Below, piece by piece: positions 50,045-62,110 of a stretch of 64,000 nt of DNA. The notes below the pieces were generated by a model that saw only the letters and a list, made by a program, of their open reading frames with translations, searched no databases and was not told the origin of the DNA. Within the stretch, counting starts at the first letter, position 1. Each line of letters begins with the position of its first letter. Source of the stretch: Pectobacterium punjabense. GTDB taxonomy: Bacteria; Pseudomonadota; Gammaproteobacteria; Enterobacterales; Enterobacteriaceae. A program made the position numbers and the translations under genes. Where the stretch lies: the NCBI RefSeq assembly GCF_012427845.1, contig NZ_CP038498.1, forward strand, positions 2,046,001 to 2,110,000, in the 5' to 3' direction.

Positions 50045-50844
50045 ACCTGTGGTTGTTCGGCGTGATGAGGTACTGCCGTGGTTCCCTTTAGTAATTGCCA
50101 GAGACGACCTAGCGTTTCATACCAGGCGCGTTCACTGTGAGATAGGTAGTAAGCGGAAGGGAATACTTTTTCCCAGGGGTTAAGCGCAGACGTGATTGCC
50201 ATCTGGTTCGCTGGAGCCGGAATGGGTGCTAGCCCTTGGGCTTGGAAAAATCGCATAGCGCGAGGCAGGTGGTTGGCTGAGGTCACCAGCAAGAAAGATC
50301 GATCGCCAACAATCTTAGCGGTTGCTGCCGCTTCTTCTTCCGTATCCTTCGGTGTATCCAGAATGACAATATCCTGTTGGGGAATGCCCAAACTTTCTGC
50401 GACCAGCGCCGCCGTTTTCGCGCTGCTGACAGGATTACCTTGCGCAGCTCCACCAGTAAAAATCAATTTAGCCCCGGGATTGGCATGGTAAAGACGAACG
50501 CCTTCCGTCACGCGCGGAAGGCTATTGCTAATGAGATTGGAGCTGGGTGCCCACTCTGCGTTATAGGTATACCCCCCTCCAAGCACGACAATATACTCGA
50601 CGTTACCTGCTTGCGGCGTCTGTTGCCAGGTTGGGTAGTGTGATTCCAATGGTAACAACAGCCGATCGGCAACAGGTTGCAGGCTGAGTAGAATAAGCAT
50701 TAGCCAACTGACTAATATCATCGTTTTCCCCGTGCGTTGCCGTTGGGTAAACCAGAGCAGCAACAGGCCAACACCCATCAGAAGCAATAGCAATGGCAGG
50801 GGTTGCAAAAGGCCACCGACGAACTTTTTGAGTGTGAAAAGCAT
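49996..50844 (-). CDS. elyC: Envelope biogenesis factor ElyC (DUF218)
   Basis: This 282-residue inner-membrane protein is needed in E. coli for peptidoglycan integrity at low temperature. Two N-terminal membrane helices (about 12-30 and 37-55) are followed by a periplasmic DUF218 domain with YIVVLGGGYTYN near residue 83, KLIFTGGAAQGN, DTPKDTEEEA and LVTSANHLPRAMRFF. The C-terminal tail is about 20 residues longer than in E. coli and is the part that overlaps ycbJ. Confidence 0.94.
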   Translation of the reverse strand: MLFTLKKFVGGLLQPLPLLLLLMGVGLLLLWFTQRQRTGKTMILVSWLMLILLSLQPVADRLLLPLESHYPTWQQTPQAGNVEYIVVLGGGYTYNAEWAPSSNLISNSLPRVTEGVRLYHANPGAKLIFTGGAAQGNPVSSAKTAALVAESLGIPQQDIVILDTPKDTEEEAAATAKIVGDRSFLLVTSANHLPRAMRFFQAQGLAPIPAPANQMAITSALNPWEKVFPSAYYLSHSERAWYETLGRLWQLLKGTTAVPHHAEQPQVHSSQGDSSREATSNS

Positions 50845-51011
50845 AGAATTGCATTCCTTTTGAGTGAAAAAACCGCATCCGGGAAGATATCATGCGGTAA
50901 GGCCATTTATTCTAAGCCAGCCTGTGCCAAAATGGCAGGCTGGAAAAATCGCATCGCGCAGACACGAGTTGCGCGAGCCATCCCCGTTTATATGATGCGG
51001 AACAATGACTG

Positions 51012-51797
51012 ATGCAGGATCGCAATTTTAACGATATCGCGGAAAAATTTGCCCACAATATTTATGGCACAACGAAGGGGAGACTTCGGCTGGCGGTATT
51101 GTGGCAAGATCTTGACGGTCTTTTGGCCCAACTTCCGGCACGGCCTTTACGCATCCTTGATGCAGGAGGAGGGGAAGGGCAGATGGCCTGTCGTCTTGCA
51201 GCTTTAGGACATCAGGTATTGTTGTGCGATGTTTCCGATGAGATGATTCAGCGCGCTAAAAACGCAGCAGCGGCGCAGGGCGTCGCCCATAATATACGTT
51301 TTGTGCAGTGCGCCGCACAGGATGTCGCGCAATATATGGAAAGCCCCGCCGATCTGATATTGTTCCACGCGGTGCTGGAGTGGGTCGAGCAGCCTCAGCA
51401 GGCGCTGAAAATATTGTATGATTGCCTATCGCCGGGTGGTGCGCTGTCGTTGATGTTTTATAACCATCATGGGCTATTGATGCGTAACATGGTGCTAGGC
51501 AACTTTGATTATGTTCAGGTTGGCATGCCGAAAAACAAACGGCGTTCGTTATCGCCAAATCACCCGCTGGACCCGCAAGAGGTGTACGGCTGGCTTGATG
51601 AGATGGGGATGACCATCAGCGGGAAAACCGGCGTGCGGGTGTTTCATGACTACTTGCAGAATAAGCAGCACCAGATTGATAAATTTGCCGACATTCTGGA
51701 GCTTGAGCAGCGGTATTGCCGACAAGAGCCTTTTGTGAGTTTGGGCCGTTATATCCATGTCATGGCGCATAAACCCCATTTGAAGGATGCATTATGA
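51012..51797 (+). CDS. cmoM: tRNA 5-carboxymethoxyuridine methyltransferase
   Basis: This 261-residue SAM-dependent enzyme (formerly SmtA) methylates cmo5U at the wobble position of several tRNAs. The SAM-binding motif is [12 protein letters not shown] near residue 45, with acidic residue LCDVS near residue 68. [19 protein letters not shown] and [17 protein letters not shown] are strongly conserved with E. coli. It is followed by mukF with a four-base overlap, and is likely the first gene of the muk operon as in E. coli. Confidence 0.96.
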   Translation: MQDRNFNDIAEKFAHNIYGTTKGRLRLAVLWQDLDGLLAQLPARPLRILDAGGGEGQMACRLAALGHQVLLCDVSDEMIQRAKNAAAAQGVAHNIRFVQCAAQDVAQYMESPADLILFHAVLEWVEQPQQALKILYDCLSPGGALSLMFYNHHGLLMRNMVLGNFDYVQVGMPKNKRRSLSPNHPLDPQEVYGWLDEMGMTISGKTGVRVFHDYLQNKQHQIDKFADILELEQRYCRQEPFVSLGRYIHVMAHKPHLKDAL

Positions 51798-53119
51798 GTG
51801 ATTTTTCCCAGACTGTACCCGAATTGGTCGCCTGGGCACGAAAAAACGATTTCTCCATTTCCCTCCCCACTGAACGCCTGGCGTTTTTGATGGCAATCGC
51901 CACGCTTAATGGCGAACGTATGGATGGTGAAATGAGTGAAGGTGAGCTGATTGATGCCTTCCGTCATGTGAGTCAGGGATTTGATCAGACGAACGAAACC
52001 ATTACCGTCCGCGCGAATAACGCGATTAACGATCTGGTCCGTCAGCGGTTGCTTAACCGCTTTACCAGTGAACAGGCGGAAGGCAATGCGATTTATCGCC
52101 TGACCCCGCTGGGGATCGGCATTACGGATTATTACATCCGCCAGCGTGAGTTCTCGACGCTGAGGCTTTCTATGCAACTTTCTATCGTGGCACAGGAACT
52201 CAGTCGTGCGGCCGATGCAGCGGAAGAAGACGGCGATGAGTTCCACTGGCACCGCAACGTATTTGCGCCGCTGAAATATTCCGTTGCTGAAATTTTTGAC
52301 AGTATTGATTTGTCGCAGCGCGTGATGGATGAACAGCAGCAGGGCGTTAAAGACGATATCGCGGCGCTGCTAAATCAGGACTGGCGAGCAGCGATTGGTA
52401 GCTGTGAACAACTGCTGACGGAAACGTCATCTACGCTGCGTGAATTGCAGGATACGCTTGAAGCTGCTGGCGACAAATTACAGACGAGCCTGTTAAGTAT
52501 TCAGGATGCGATTATGAATAATCCGCATAATCTGGAGTTTGTCGATAAGCTGGTATTCGACCTGCAAAATAAACTCGACCGCATTGTAAGTTGGGGACAG
52601 CAAACGATAGATCTGTGGATTGGGTATGACCGCCACGTACATAAATTTATTCGTACCGCGATCGATATGGATAAAAACCGCGTCTTTGCTCAGCGGTTGC
52701 GTCAATCGGTGCAGAGCTACTTCGACAACCCTTGGGCGCTGACGTTCGCTAACGCTGATCGTCTTCTGGACATGCGTGATGAAGAACTGACGTTGCGTAG
52801 TGAAGAAGTGACCGGCGAACTGCCGCCGGAACTGGAATACGAAGAGTTTAGTGAAATGCGCGAGCAGCTGATCGCGTTGGTTGAGCAGGCGCTGCATAAA
52901 TATAAAGCGCAACAGATCCCGCTTGATTTAAGTGAAGTGATGCGTGAATACCTCGCGCAGTATCCTCGCTCGCGGCATTTTGATGTTGCCCGAATCGTGG
53001 TCGACCAGGCTGTACGTCTGGGCGTAGCCGAAACAGATTTCTCCGGATTGCCAGCACTGTGGCAGGCAATCAATGATTACGGAGCCAAGGTGCAGGCCCA
53101 TGTCATCGACAAATATTGA
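51794..53119 (+). CDS. mukF: Chromosome partition protein MukF (kleisin)
   Basis: This 441-residue protein bridges the MukB heads and binds MukE in the bacterial condensin. The N-terminal winged-helix dimerisation domain covers about residues 1-120. Helical regions in the middle (about 120-290) bind the MukB neck. The C-terminal winged helix (about 330-440) contacts the MukB head cap. Length is equal to E. coli within a residue. It overlaps cmoM and mukE. Confidence 0.96.
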   Translation: MSDFSQTVPELVAWARKNDFSISLPTERLAFLMAIATLNGERMDGEMSEGELIDAFRHVSQGFDQTNETITVRANNAINDLVRQRLLNRFTSEQAEGNAIYRLTPLGIGITDYYIRQREFSTLRLSMQLSIVAQELSRAADAAEEDGDEFHWHRNVFAPLKYSVAEIFDSIDLSQRVMDEQQQGVKDDIAALLNQDWRAAIGSCEQLLTETSSTLRELQDTLEAAGDKLQTSLLSIQDAIMNNPHNLEFVDKLVFDLQNKLDRIVSWGQQTIDLWIGYDRHVHKFIRTAIDMDKNRVFAQRLRQSVQSYFDNPWALTFANADRLLDMRDEELTLRSEEVTGELPPELEYEEFSEMREQLIALVEQALHKYKAQQIPLDLSEVMREYLAQYPRSRHFDVARIVVDQAVRLGVAETDFSGLPALWQAINDYGAKVQAHVIDKY

Positions 53120-53822
53120 ACAATTTATGCCAGTAAAGCTGGTAACCGCGCTGTCGAATAACCTTTTTCCCGCGCTGGACAGCCAATTGCGCGCAGGGCG
53201 CCATATTGGTATTGAAGAACTGGAAAACCACGTATTTTTGATGGATTTCCAAGAGGTGCTGGAAGAGTTCTACAGCCGTTACAACGTGGAGCTGATCCGC
53301 GCGCCGGAAGGTTTTTTCTATCTGCGGCCACGCTCCACCACGCTGATTCCGCGCTCGGTGTTGTCTGAGCTGGATATGATGGTAGGGAAAATTCTCTGTT
53401 ATCTCTATCTGAGCCCGGAACGTTTGGCGCACGAAGGCATTTTCAGCCAGCAGGAGCTGTATGAAGAACTGCTGAGTCTGGCGGATGAAAGTAAGCTGCT
53501 GAAGCTGGTTAACCAACGTTCCACCGGTTCCGATCTGGATCGTCAAAAATTGCAGGAAAAAGTCAGAACCTCGCTTAACCGCTTACGTCGGCTAGGCATG
53601 ATCTACTTTATGGGTAATGACAGCAGCAAATTCAGAATTACCGAGTCGGTATTCCGCTTCGGGGCGGATGTGCGCAGCGGCGATGATGCCCGTGAAGCAC
53701 AGCTACGCATGATTCGCGATGGTGAAGCGATGCCTGTTGAAGGTAGTTTGTCGCTGAAAGATGACAGCGACGATAACGATCGCACCGATGATACCGCGCC
53801 AGAAACGGGCGAGGATGAATAA
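53100..53822 (+). CDS. mukE: Chromosome partition protein MukE
   Basis: This 240-residue protein is composed of two winged-helix domains and binds MukF. The ATG at 53100 ([14 protein letters not shown]) matches the E. coli start and lies inside the mukF 3' end. Conserved text includes [20 protein letters not shown] and [20 protein letters not shown]. The C-terminal tail is acidic and variable. In E. coli mukB follows immediately, but here 167 bases with an inverted-repeat element intervene. Confidence 0.95.
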   Translation: MSSTNIEQFMPVKLVTALSNNLFPALDSQLRAGRHIGIEELENHVFLMDFQEVLEEFYSRYNVELIRAPEGFFYLRPRSTTLIPRSVLSELDMMVGKILCYLYLSPERLAHEGIFSQQELYEELLSLADESKLLKLVNQRSTGSDLDRQKLQEKVRTSLNRLRRLGMIYFMGNDSSKFRITESVFRFGADVRSGDDAREAQLRMIRDGEAMPVEGSLSLKDDSDDNDRTDDTAPETGEDE

Positions 53823-53968
53823 GAGCTTATCCCATTAGAGCTATTTCATTTGCCATTTTGAACCTAGGCAGTGCTCGAAATCCTCACGTACTACGTGTAC
53901 GCTCCGGTTTCTGCGCGCTGTCCGTGTCCAAACTGACTGCACCAATAACGCCTACTGGGATGGGCTCT
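53822..53968. repeat. Inverted-repeat (MITE-like) element between mukE and mukB
   Basis: The 147-base element has terminal inverted repeats: AGAGCTTATCCCATTAG (53822-53838) against the complement of 53952-53968 (AGAGCCCATCCCAGTAG), 14 of 17 matching. A central perfect palindrome CACGTA-C-TACGTG lies at 53885-53897. There is no ORF. It begins on the last base of the mukE stop codon and ends 21 bases before the mukB start. I believe similar elements occur elsewhere in related genomes but cannot name the family with certainty. Confidence 0.75.
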
Positions 53969-53989
53969 CAGTGTTGAGGATGAACAGGA

Positions 53990-56900
53990 ATGATTGAACG
54001 CGGTAAATTTCGCTCACTAACGCTGGTCAACTGGAACGGCTTTTTCGCCCGCACCTTCGATCTTGATGAACTGGTTACCACGCTATCCGGCGGTAACGGC
54101 GCAGGGAAATCCACCACGATGGCCGCCTTTATTACGGCGCTGATCCCTGACCTGACGTTACTGCACTTCAGAAATACGACTGAAGCGGGGGCCACCAGCG
54201 GTTCACGCGATAAAGGTTTGCACGGTAAATTACGTGCGGGTGTCTGCTACTCGACGCTGGATGTCGTTAACTCGCGCCATCAGCGCGTACTGGTTGGGGT
54301 TCGTCTCCAGCAGGTTGCGGGGCGTGACCGTAAAGTCGATATCAAACCTTTCACCATTCAGGGATTGCCGACCGCCATCCAGCCGACACAAATTCTGACG
54401 CAGGTCGTCGGCGATCGTCAGGCGCGCGTGCTGTCGTTGCAAGAGCTGAAAGATCGCGTCGAGGAGATGGAAGGCGTTCAGTTCAAGCAGTTTAACTCCA
54501 TCACCGATTATCACTCGCTGATGTTTGATTTGGGCGTGGTGCCCAGGCGCTTGCGTTCCGCCTCCGATCGCAGCAAGTTTTACCGCCTGATTGAAGCCTC
54601 GTTATATGGTGGTATTTCCAGCGCGATTACGCGCTCGCTGCGCGATTACCTGCTGCCGGAAAACAGCGGCGTGCGTAAAGCGTTTCAGGATATGGAAGCG
54701 GCGCTGCGTGAAAACCGCATGACGCTGGAAGCGATTCGGGTTACCCAGTCTGACCGCGATCTGTTTAAGCATCTGATCTCTGAAGCGACATCCTATGTTG
54801 CCGCTGACTATATGCGGCACGCCAATGAGCGACGCATCCATCTGGATGGGGCGCTGGAGTTGCGTCGTGACCTGTTCTCCAGCCGTAAACAACTGTCGAG
54901 TGAGCAATATCGCCATGTGGAAATGGCGAGGGAATTGGCGGAGCAGAGCGGCGCTGAAGGCGATCTGGAAACGGATTATCAGGCAGCGAGCGACCACCTG
55001 AATCTGGTGCAGACAGCGATGCGCCAGCAGGAAAAGATCGAGCGCTACAACGCCGATCTGGAAGAATTGAGCTATCGCCTCGAAGAACAGAACGAGGTGG
55101 TAGAAGAAGCGCGTGAGCAGCAGGCGGAAAACGAAGAACGTGCCGATGCGGCTGAATTGGAAGTTGATGAGCTAAAAAGTCAGCTTGCCGATTATCAGCA
55201 AGCGCTGGACGTTCAGCAAACGCGCGCCATTCAGTACCAACAGGCTCAACAGGCATTGGAACGCGCTCGCACGCTGTGTCAGTTGCCGGATTTAACGGCA
55301 GAGAATGCAGATGAATGGCTGGATAGCTACCAGGCGAAAGAGCAGGAAGCGACAGAAATTCTTCTGATGCTGGAACAGAAACTGAGCGTGGCAGATGCGG
55401 CGCACGGCCAGTTTGAGCAAGCTTATCAGTTAGTGAGCAAAATTGCCGGTGCGGTCAATCGCAATGAGGCCTGGCAGGTCGCGCGCGACTTGCTGCGCGA
55501 CAGCTCTTCACAACGCTATCAAGCCGAGCGAGTACAGCCGCTGCGGATGCGGTTGTCTGAGTTGGAACAGCGCCTGCGTGAGCAACAGGATGCTGAACGG
55601 CTATTGCAGGATTTCAGCAAACGTAACGGTCAGGATTATCAGCCAGAAGAGCTGGAGTCGCTCCAGCAAGAGCTTGATGCGCGTATCGAAACCCTATCAT
55701 CGCTGGTGGCGGAAGCGGGTGAACGTCGCATGGCGTTGCGGCAGGAATTGGAGCAAATCCAGCAGCGCATTCAGAAGCTGACGGCGCGTGCGCCAGTCTG
55801 GCTGGCTGCACAGGAAATGCTGACGCAACTGAGCGAGCAAAGCGGCGAAACGTTTGAAGAGAGCCGTCAGGTGACCGAGTTCATGCAGCAATTGCTGGAG
55901 CGTGAACGTGAAACGACGGTTGAGCGTGATGACATCGCTGCCCGCAAACGTCAAATCGAAGCGCAGGTTGAGCGACTAAGCCAGCCCGGTGGTTCAGAAG
56001 ACCCGCGTCTGAACGCGCTGGCGGAACGTTTTGGTGGTGTGCTGCTGTCTGAAATTTATGATGATGTCACGCTGGATGATGCCCCGTATTTCTCTGCGCT
56101 TTATGGCCCCTCTCGCCATGCGATTGTGGTACCCGATCTTTCTCTGGTCCGCGATCAGCTTGCCGGTCTGGAAGACTGCCCGGAAGATCTGTATCTGATC
56201 GAGGGTGACCCGCAGTCGTTTGATGACAGCGTGTTTGCCGTTGAAGAACTGGAACGCGCCGTGGTCGTGAAAGTTGCGGAGCGCCAGTGGCGCTATTCTC
56301 GCTTCCCGGAAGTGCCGCTGTTTGGCCGCGCTGCGCGGGAAATGCGTCTGGAAAGTCTGCGTGATGAGCGCGAAGCGCTGGCAGAGCAGTATGCGACGCT
56401 ATCATTTGACGTACAGAAAACGCAGCGCTTGCACCAGTCTTTCAGCCGATTTATCGGTACACATCTGGCTGTTGTTTTCGATGAAGATCCCGAAGCAGAA
56501 ATTCGCAAGCTCAGCTCCCGCCGCGGCGAATTAGATCGTGCGATGGCCAGTTTTGATGGTGAAAATCAGCAACAGCGCCAGCAGTATGAGCAGGCGAAAG
56601 AAGCCAGCGCGCAACTGAATAAATTGATTCCGCGTATTAGCCTGTTGTGCGATGAGACGTTGCAGGATCGTGTGGAAGAGATCCGTGCAGAGCTGGATGA
56701 AACCGAAGAATCTGCCCGTTTTATTCAACAACACGGAGCGACGCTGGCTAAGCTGGAGCCACTGGTTTCTGTCTTGCAAAGCGATCCGCAGCAACATGAA
56801 CAGTTGCAGGAAGATTATGCTCAGGCGCAGAACGCACAGCGGCAGGCGAAACAGCAGGCGTTTGCACTGACCGAGGTTGTGCAGCGTCGTGCCCACTTCA

Positions 56901-58429
56901 GCTATGCCGATTCGGCCGGCATGTTGGGTGAAAACGCCGGTTTGAATGACAAACTTCGCCACCGTCTGGAATTGGCTGAAGCAGAACGGACAAAAGCGCG
57001 CGAACAGCTACGCCAGCATCAGGCACAGCTGACGCAATACAGTCAGGTTCAGGCGTCGCTGAAAAGTTCTTATGACGCCAAACAGGACATGCTGAAGGAA
57101 CTGACGCAGGAACTTCAGGATATCGGCGTGCGTGCGGATGCCGATGCTGAAGCGCGTGCCCGTCAGCGCCGTGATGAACTCCATGCTGCGTTAAGCACCA
57201 ACCGCTCGCGGCGTAACCAGTTGGAAAAACAGATTACGTTCTGTGAAGCGGAAATGGACAGTTTGCAGAAGAAATTGCGCAAGCTGGAGCGTGATTACCA
57301 CCAGATGCGTGAGCAGGTTGTCACCGCGAAAGCAGGCTGGTGCGCGGTCATGCGTTTGGTGAAAGACAATGGTGTTGAGCGTCGTTTGCACCGTCGTGAA
57401 CTGGCGTACATGGAAGGTGATGAACTGCGCTCCATGTCGGATAAGGCGCTGGGGGCGCTGCGTCTGGCGGTCGCGGATAACGAACATCTGCGCGATGTGC
57501 TGCGGCTTTCGGAAGATCCGAAGCGACCTGAGCGCAAGATCCAGTTCTACATCGCCGTTTATCAGCATCTGCGCGAGCGTATCCGGCAGGATATTATCCG
57601 TACCGACGACCCGGTAGAAGCGATTGAGCAGATGGAGATCGAGCTTAACCGTCTGACTGAAGAGCTGACGGCGCGTGAACAGATGTTGGCAATCAGCTCG
57701 CGCAGCGTGGCAAATATCATTCGTAAGACGATCCAGCGTGAGCAGAATCGTATTCGTATGCTGAACCAAGGGCTGCAAGCGGTCGCGTTTGGTCAGGTAA
57801 AGAGCGTCCGCTTGAACGTCAACGTACGCGAGACGCATACCACGTTGCTCAACGTGCTGTCCGAGCAGCAGGAAATGCATCAAGATCTGTTTAACAGCAA
57901 TCGTCTGACCTTCTCGGAAGCGCTGGCGAAATTGTATCAACGTCTGAATCCTGAAATTGATATGGGTCAGCGTACACCGCAGACTATCGGCGAAGAGCTG
58001 CTGGATTACCGCAACTACCTCGAAATGGAAGTGGAGGTTAACCGTGGTGCGGATGGTTGGCTGCGGGCGGAAAGTGGGGCGCTGTCTACCGGGGAAGCAA
58101 TTGGTACTGGGATGTCAATTCTGGTCATGGTGGTACAGAGCTGGGAAGAAGAATCTAAGCGTCTGCGTGGAAAAGATGTTATCCCGTGCCGTCTACTTTT
58201 CCTCGATGAGGCGGCGCGTCTGGATGCCAAATCGATCGCGACGCTATTCGAGCTCTGTGACCGGCTGGAAATGCAGCTAGTCATCGCGGCACCGGAAAAT
58301 ATCAGCCCCGAAAAGGGAACCACCTATAAGCTGGTGCGTAAAGTTTACCAGAACAATGAGCATGTCCATGTGGTTGGATTACGTGGGTTCGGAACGGAAG
58401 CGTCAGAGACGCAAGAGCAAGTTTTGTAG
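53990..58429 (+). CDS. mukB: Chromosome partition protein MukB
   Basis: This 1479-residue SMC-like ATPase of the bacterial condensin MukBEF loops and organises the chromosome and binds topoisomerase IV. The N-terminal head half holds Walker [16 protein letters not shown] near residue 34. Long coiled coils (about 290-620 and 820-1180) flank a hinge near 660-770 ([21 protein letters not shown] region). The C-terminal head half has the signature [12 protein letters not shown] near residue 1365 and Walker [12 protein letters not shown] near residue 1405. It is seven residues shorter than in E. coli. The start follows GAGGATGAACAGGA. Confidence 0.97.
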   Translation: MIERGKFRSLTLVNWNGFFARTFDLDELVTTLSGGNGAGKSTTMAAFITALIPDLTLLHFRNTTEAGATSGSRDKGLHGKLRAGVCYSTLDVVNSRHQRVLVGVRLQQVAGRDRKVDIKPFTIQGLPTAIQPTQILTQVVGDRQARVLSLQELKDRVEEMEGVQFKQFNSITDYHSLMFDLGVVPRRLRSASDRSKFYRLIEASLYGGISSAITRSLRDYLLPENSGVRKAFQDMEAALRENRMTLEAIRVTQSDRDLFKHLISEATSYVAADYMRHANERRIHLDGALELRRDLFSSRKQLSSEQYRHVEMARELAEQSGAEGDLETDYQAASDHLNLVQTAMRQQEKIERYNADLEELSYRLEEQNEVVEEAREQQAENEERADAAELEVDELKSQLADYQQALDVQQTRAIQYQQAQQALERARTLCQLPDLTAENADEWLDSYQAKEQEATEILLMLEQKLSVADAAHGQFEQAYQLVSKIAGAVNRNEAWQVARDLLRDSSSQRYQAERVQPLRMRLSELEQRLREQQDAERLLQDFSKRNGQDYQPEELESLQQELDARIETLSSLVAEAGERRMALRQELEQIQQRIQKLTARAPVWLAAQEMLTQLSEQSGETFEESRQVTEFMQQLLERERETTVERDDIAARKRQIEAQVERLSQPGGSEDPRLNALAERFGGVLLSEIYDDVTLDDAPYFSALYGPSRHAIVVPDLSLVRDQLAGLEDCPEDLYLIEGDPQSFDDSVFAVEELERAVVVKVAERQWRYSRFPEVPLFGRAAREMRLESLRDEREALAEQYATLSFDVQKTQRLHQSFSRFIGTHLAVVFDEDPEAEIRKLSSRRGELDRAMASFDGENQQQRQQYEQAKEASAQLNKLIPRISLLCDETLQDRVEEIRAELDETEESARFIQQHGATLAKLEPLVSVLQSDPQQHEQLQEDYAQAQNAQRQAKQQAFALTEVVQRRAHFSYADSAGMLGENAGLNDKLRHRLELAEAERTKAREQLRQHQAQLTQYSQVQASLKSSYDAKQDMLKELTQELQDIGVRADADAEARARQRRDELHAALSTNRSRRNQLEKQITFCEAEMDSLQKKLRKLERDYHQMREQVVTAKAGWCAVMRLVKDNGVERRLHRRELAYMEGDELRSMSDKALGALRLAVADNEHLRDVLRLSEDPKRPERKIQFYIAVYQHLRERIRQDIIRTDDPVEAIEQMEIELNRLTEELTAREQMLAISSRSVANIIRKTIQREQNRIRMLNQGLQAVAFGQVKSVRLNVNVRETHTTLLNVLSEQQEMHQDLFNSNRLTFSEALAKLYQRLNPEIDMGQRTPQTIGEELLDYRNYLEMEVEVNRGADGWLRAESGALSTGEAIGTGMSILVMVVQSWEEESKRLRGKDVIPCRLLFLDEAARLDAKSIATLFELCDRLEMQLVIAAPENISPEKGTTYKLVRKVYQNNEHVHVVGLRGFGTEASETQEQVL

Positions 58430-58840
58430 CTGTAAATCCTGCTGCTATTTTCCTCTATAATGATAAAGCCGCTTTTTTAAGCGGCTTTATTTTTTTCGTA
58501 AAGAGTGGCTAAAAGAGAATGCTGACGGCGAATAGGTTCATCAAACACTAAGATAATACCCAGAAGAAGAAGCAAAAATATTTTTCTCTTTATATACTGA
58601 CGATAAAACGATTGCAGGCCGTAGAGGGATTTACGGGCGTATGTTGTAAAGTGGCCTGTGGTAATAATGGCGCTATATAAAAACGATCCTATTTCATTCT
58701 TTATCGTTTTCTACAATGGAAAACGAAGAAATGAGCTTATGCCAGTGTGACCGTATGCGAATGAATTCGGTTTGTTATTTCCATGTTCAACGTGGATTGT
58801 CGTGAAAGCATAGTGATTAATGAGTACAGGGGATAAATGG
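58430..58840. other. Intergenic region between mukB and ldtD
   Basis: The left end holds the mukB terminator. The remaining 340 bases are AT-rich and include a hairpin CGTTTTC-TACAATG-GAAAACG (58705-58725). No ORF in it looks real, and I could not place the ldtD promoter with confidence. Confidence 0.5.
58465..58497 (+). terminator. Terminator after mukB
   Basis: AAAGCCGCTT pairs with AAGCGGCTTT around TTTT, followed by ATTTTTTT. It closes the muk operon. Confidence 0.92.
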
Positions 58841-60583
58841 ATGTTGTTGTTACATAAACGAAAAATGGTCAGGCTGATGTTGCGCGTGGGTTGTATTTGG
58901 GTAGGAAGCCTGTCTCCTTCGTTTTCGGTGCTGTCAGCGTCTCCGACGGTGGTGTCTGGGTTATCACAAAGCACGGGCGTGGTTTCTGTCGAAAAGAGTC
59001 GGGCAGGGCTTTTGGCTGCGCTGCCACACGGCATGACGGTACATTATCTCTCTGATTTATCATCACTTTATGCTCAGCATCAGATGCAGCCGATGTGGGC
59101 AGATAATCGCGCCGTTCAACAGTTTCAACAGCAGCTTGCCGAATTGGCGATAGCGGGTGTGCAGCCACAGTTCACCACGTGGGTGACCTTGCTGACCGAT
59201 CCTCAATTAACCGGGTTTGCGCGTGATGTCGTGCTATCAGATGCGATGCTGGGTTATTTGCAGTTCGTCTCTGGCGTGGAGCGTAATGGCAATGATTGGC
59301 TGTACAGCAGCGTGCCTTATCGTCTGCAATCGCCTGCGTTGAATATCGTATCTCAATGGCAACAGGCCGTGAAATCCGGCACCAGTGCGGCCTATGTGGT
59401 TTCGCTGGCTCCGCAGCACTCACAGTACGCCAAAATGCATGAGGCGCTGAAGACGATGCTGACTGACACGCGTCCGTGGCCGAATCTCAATCTGGCGGAA
59501 TCTCTGCGCCCGGAACAGCAGAGCCGTGAATTGGTTGTGCTGCGTGAGATTTTGCAACGTACTGGCATGTTGTCGTCAACGGAGAGCATCACGCTTTTTA
59601 ATGAAAATGTCGCCGCAACGACCACGTCGCTAACCGCGCAAACCTCTGTCGTCGATGGCGCTATCAATACAGACGATCTTTACACGGGTGAACTGGTTGA
59701 AGCGGTTAAGCGCTTCCAGCACTGGCAAGGGCTGGAGGATGATGGCGTGATTGGTAAACGCACGCGTGATTGGCTTAATGTTTCTCCGCAAATGCGAGCA
59801 ACGCTGCTGGCATTGAATATCCAGCGTCTGCGCCTGTTACCGGATAATGTTCATACCGGTATTATGGTGAATATCCCCAATTACTCACTCATTTATTATC
59901 AGGATGGTGCTGAACGTTTATCATCGCGCGTCATTGTCGGGCAACCGAAACGTAAGACGCCGCTAATGAGCAGCTCGCTGTATAACGTAGTGGTCAATCC
60001 GCCGTGGAATGTCCCTACGACGCTGACCCGACAGGACATTATTCCTAAAGTGGTGCGCGATCCCGGTTATTTGCAGCGCCATGGCTATACGGTGCTGTCC
60101 GGCTGGAGCCAGGATGCAGAAGCGATTGATCCCTCAATGATTGATTGGCAGGGCGTGTCGGCAGAGCGCTTCCCCTATCGCCTGCGTCAGGCACCTGGGG
60201 CAAACAATTCGCTGGGGCGTTATAAGTTTAATATGCCGAATTCAGAAGCGATTTATCTGCACGACACGCCTAATCATAACCTGTTTCAACGTGATATCCG
60301 GGCGCTGAGTTCTGGTTGCGTGCGGGTCAATAAGGCATCGGAACTGGCTAACATGCTGCTACAGGATGCTGGTTGGAATAATAGCCGCATTTCTTCTACG
60401 CTGGATCAGGGAAATACGACTTTTGTTTCAATGAAGCATCGGATTCCGGTTAATCTCTATTACCTGACGGCGTGGGTCGCGGAAGATGGTAAACCGCAGT
60501 TCCGAACAGATATTTACAATTATGATGATACCGCCCGTGCCGGGACGAAAGTGCTATCCAAAGCAGGGCTGTTGCTTCAGTAA
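58841..60583 (+). CDS. ldtD: L,D-transpeptidase LdtD
   Basis: This protein of about 580 residues (YcbB in E. coli) forms 3-3 crosslinks between meso-diaminopimelate residues of peptidoglycan, bypassing beta-lactam-sensitive transpeptidases. A hydrophobic N-terminal signal (about residues 10-30) exports it. A peptidoglycan-binding domain lies near 275-330 ([20 protein letters not shown]). The YkuD catalytic domain follows, with [11 protein letters not shown] and [10 protein letters not shown], whose cysteine is the nucleophile. The ATG at 58841 follows GGGGAT; an ATG at 58820 would add seven residues. It is shorter than E. coli LdtD (615 residues), mainly in the linker before the binding domain. 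mepK follows. Confidence 0.94.
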   Translation: MLLLHKRKMVRLMLRVGCIWVGSLSPSFSVLSASPTVVSGLSQSTGVVSVEKSRAGLLAALPHGMTVHYLSDLSSLYAQHQMQPMWADNRAVQQFQQQLAELAIAGVQPQFTTWVTLLTDPQLTGFARDVVLSDAMLGYLQFVSGVERNGNDWLYSSVPYRLQSPALNIVSQWQQAVKSGTSAAYVVSLAPQHSQYAKMHEALKTMLTDTRPWPNLNLAESLRPEQQSRELVVLREILQRTGMLSSTESITLFNENVAATTTSLTAQTSVVDGAINTDDLYTGELVEAVKRFQHWQGLEDDGVIGKRTRDWLNVSPQMRATLLALNIQRLRLLPDNVHTGIMVNIPNYSLIYYQDGAERLSSRVIVGQPKRKTPLMSSSLYNVVVNPPWNVPTTLTRQDIIPKVVRDPGYLQRHGYTVLSGWSQDAEAIDPSMIDWQGVSAERFPYRLRQAPGANNSLGRYKFNMPNSEAIYLHDTPNHNLFQRDIRALSSGCVRVNKASELANMLLQDAGWNNSRISSTLDQGNTTFVSMKHRIPVNLYYLTAWVAEDGKPQFRTDIYNYDDTARAGTKVLSKAGLLLQ

Positions 60584-60761
60584 GTATTGAAAATACGGGC
60601 ATTAGCGGTATGGGGGTTGTATCGTTTTGCGGGGGATCGATGCGATCTCCCGCAAAGCTGTAAGCAAAGCGGGTTGACTCACTTTTCTCTGGCAGTTAAG
60701 GTTCAAGGCGGTGCGTTTTGTACCGCTTTTATACCGTTCTTTTAGCCAGGATACCCGTTCT

Positions 60762-61310
60762 ATGGATCGCATTGACAATCATCGCCGTAAGTGGCTTGCA
60801 CTGGGTGGTGCCGCTTTGGGCATCGCACTGCTTCCCGGTCAGGCATTTGCAACGTTATCTACGCCCCGACCACGAATTTTGACGCTGGATAACCTGAATA
60901 CCGGAGAACGGCTGAAAACGGAATTCTTTGATGGCAAACGGTATAATAAATCAGAACTTTCCCGCCTGAATCATTTTTTCCGCGATTACCGCGCCAATAA
61001 AGTCAAAACGATTGACCCGCAACTTTTCGATCAGCTTTATCGTTTACAGGTCATGCTGGGAACCAACAAGCCTGTACAGCTAATTTCTGGTTATCGCGCA
61101 ATCGATACTAATAACGAATTACGCGCGCATAGTCGGGGTGTGGCAAAGCAGAGCTACCACACGAAAGGGCAAGCGATGGATTTCCATATTCAAGGTGTTC
61201 AACTGGCCAATATCCGCAAAGCTGCTACTAAAATGCGTGCCGGTGGGGTTGGCTACTACCCGCGCAGTGATTTCGTTCACATCGATACTGGCCCAGTTCG
61301 TACCTGGTAA
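60762..61310 (+). CDS. mepK: Murein endopeptidase MepK
   Basis: This 182-residue protein (YcbK) matches the E. coli protein in length and cleaves 3-3 crosslinks in peptidoglycan. The N terminus has a twin-arginine signal (NHRRKWLALGGAALG) and cleavage near GQAFA. The zinc-binding peptidase M15-like motifs are SYHTKGQAMDFH and FVHIDTG. The ATG at 60762 gives the standard N terminus; the frame is open 17 codons further upstream. It acts on the bonds made by LdtD, encoded just upstream. Confidence 0.95.
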   Translation: MDRIDNHRRKWLALGGAALGIALLPGQAFATLSTPRPRILTLDNLNTGERLKTEFFDGKRYNKSELSRLNHFFRDYRANKVKTIDPQLFDQLYRLQVMLGTNKPVQLISGYRAIDTNNELRAHSRGVAKQSYHTKGQAMDFHIQGVQLANIRKAATKMRAGGVGYYPRSDFVHIDTGPVRTW

Positions 61311-61390
61311 CCTGCTATAGCAGCACGACATTTTTCTGACACGGCTCGCCGCAATATAGCGAGTCGTTGAGTTATTCAACATGGAGTGAT

Positions 61391-62038
61391 ATGAAATATC
61401 AAATAGTCCCAGTGACGGCATTTAGCCAGAACTGCACATTATTATGGTGCGAAAAAACCAATGAAGCAGCAATTGTCGATCCCGGTGGCGACGCTGAAAA
61501 GATCAAACGTGCCGTCGCGGATACGGGGATTTTGGTTAAGCAGATTTTGTTGACGCATGGTCATCTAGATCACGTCGGTGCAGCCGCGGAGCTGGCAGAA
61601 CACTATCAGGTATCAATTATTGGTCCACAGATTGAAGATGCTTTCTGGCTGGAAGGATTACCGGCACAGAGTCGGATGTTTGGTCTGGAAGAGTGTGCGC
61701 CGCTGACGCCATCACGCTGGTTGCAGGAAGGTGATCAGGTCAGCGTGGGGGAGACGACATTGGCGGTTTTCCACTGTCCAGGTCATACACCCGGTCATAT
61801 TGTTTTCTTTGATGCCGAATCACGTTTAGCACAGGTAGGGGATGTTGTTTTTAACGGTGGTGTAGGGCGCACCGATTTCCCTCAAGGCGATCATCAGGCG
61901 TTGATTGCGTCCATCAAGAATAAGCTACTGCCACTAGGCGATGACGTGACCTTTATTCCAGGGCACGGCCCGATGTCGACATTAGGGCATGAGCGCAAAA
62001 CCAATCCTTTCCTGCGTGAAGATGCCGCAATTTGGTAG
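61391..62038 (+). CDS. gloC: Type II glyoxalase GloC
   Basis: This 215-residue metallo-beta-lactamase-fold hydrolase (YcbL) cleaves S-lactoylglutathione in methylglyoxal detoxification. The metal-binding motif is THGHLDHVG near residue 56, with further ligands in HCPGHTPGH near residue 128, VGDVVF and PGHGPMS. The ATG at 61391 matches the E. coli start. It is followed by a terminator shared with convergent aspC. Confidence 0.95.
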   Translation: MKYQIVPVTAFSQNCTLLWCEKTNEAAIVDPGGDAEKIKRAVADTGILVKQILLTHGHLDHVGAAAELAEHYQVSIIGPQIEDAFWLEGLPAQSRMFGLEECAPLTPSRWLQEGDQVSVGETTLAVFHCPGHTPGHIVFFDAESRLAQVGDVVFNGGVGRTDFPQGDHQALIASIKNKLLPLGDDVTFIPGHGPMSTLGHERKTNPFLREDAAIW

Positions 62039-62068
62039 TTTTTTATTGGCTTGAAAAGCAGAAATAAG

Positions 62069-62096
62069 AAAGCCGACACAGCGTGTCGGCTTTTTT
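62069..62096. terminator. Terminator between gloC and aspC
   Basis: AAAGCCGACAC pairs with GTGTCGGCTTT around AGC, followed by TTT on the plus strand; the minus-strand tail is TCTTATTTC. It can serve both convergent genes. Confidence 0.9.
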
Positions 62097-62110
62097 GATC
62101 GGTAAAACGA

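Noticed and set aside
57191..57940. 249-codon minus-strand ORF inside mukB
   Set aside because: It is antisense to the conserved MukB coding sequence and has no independent support.
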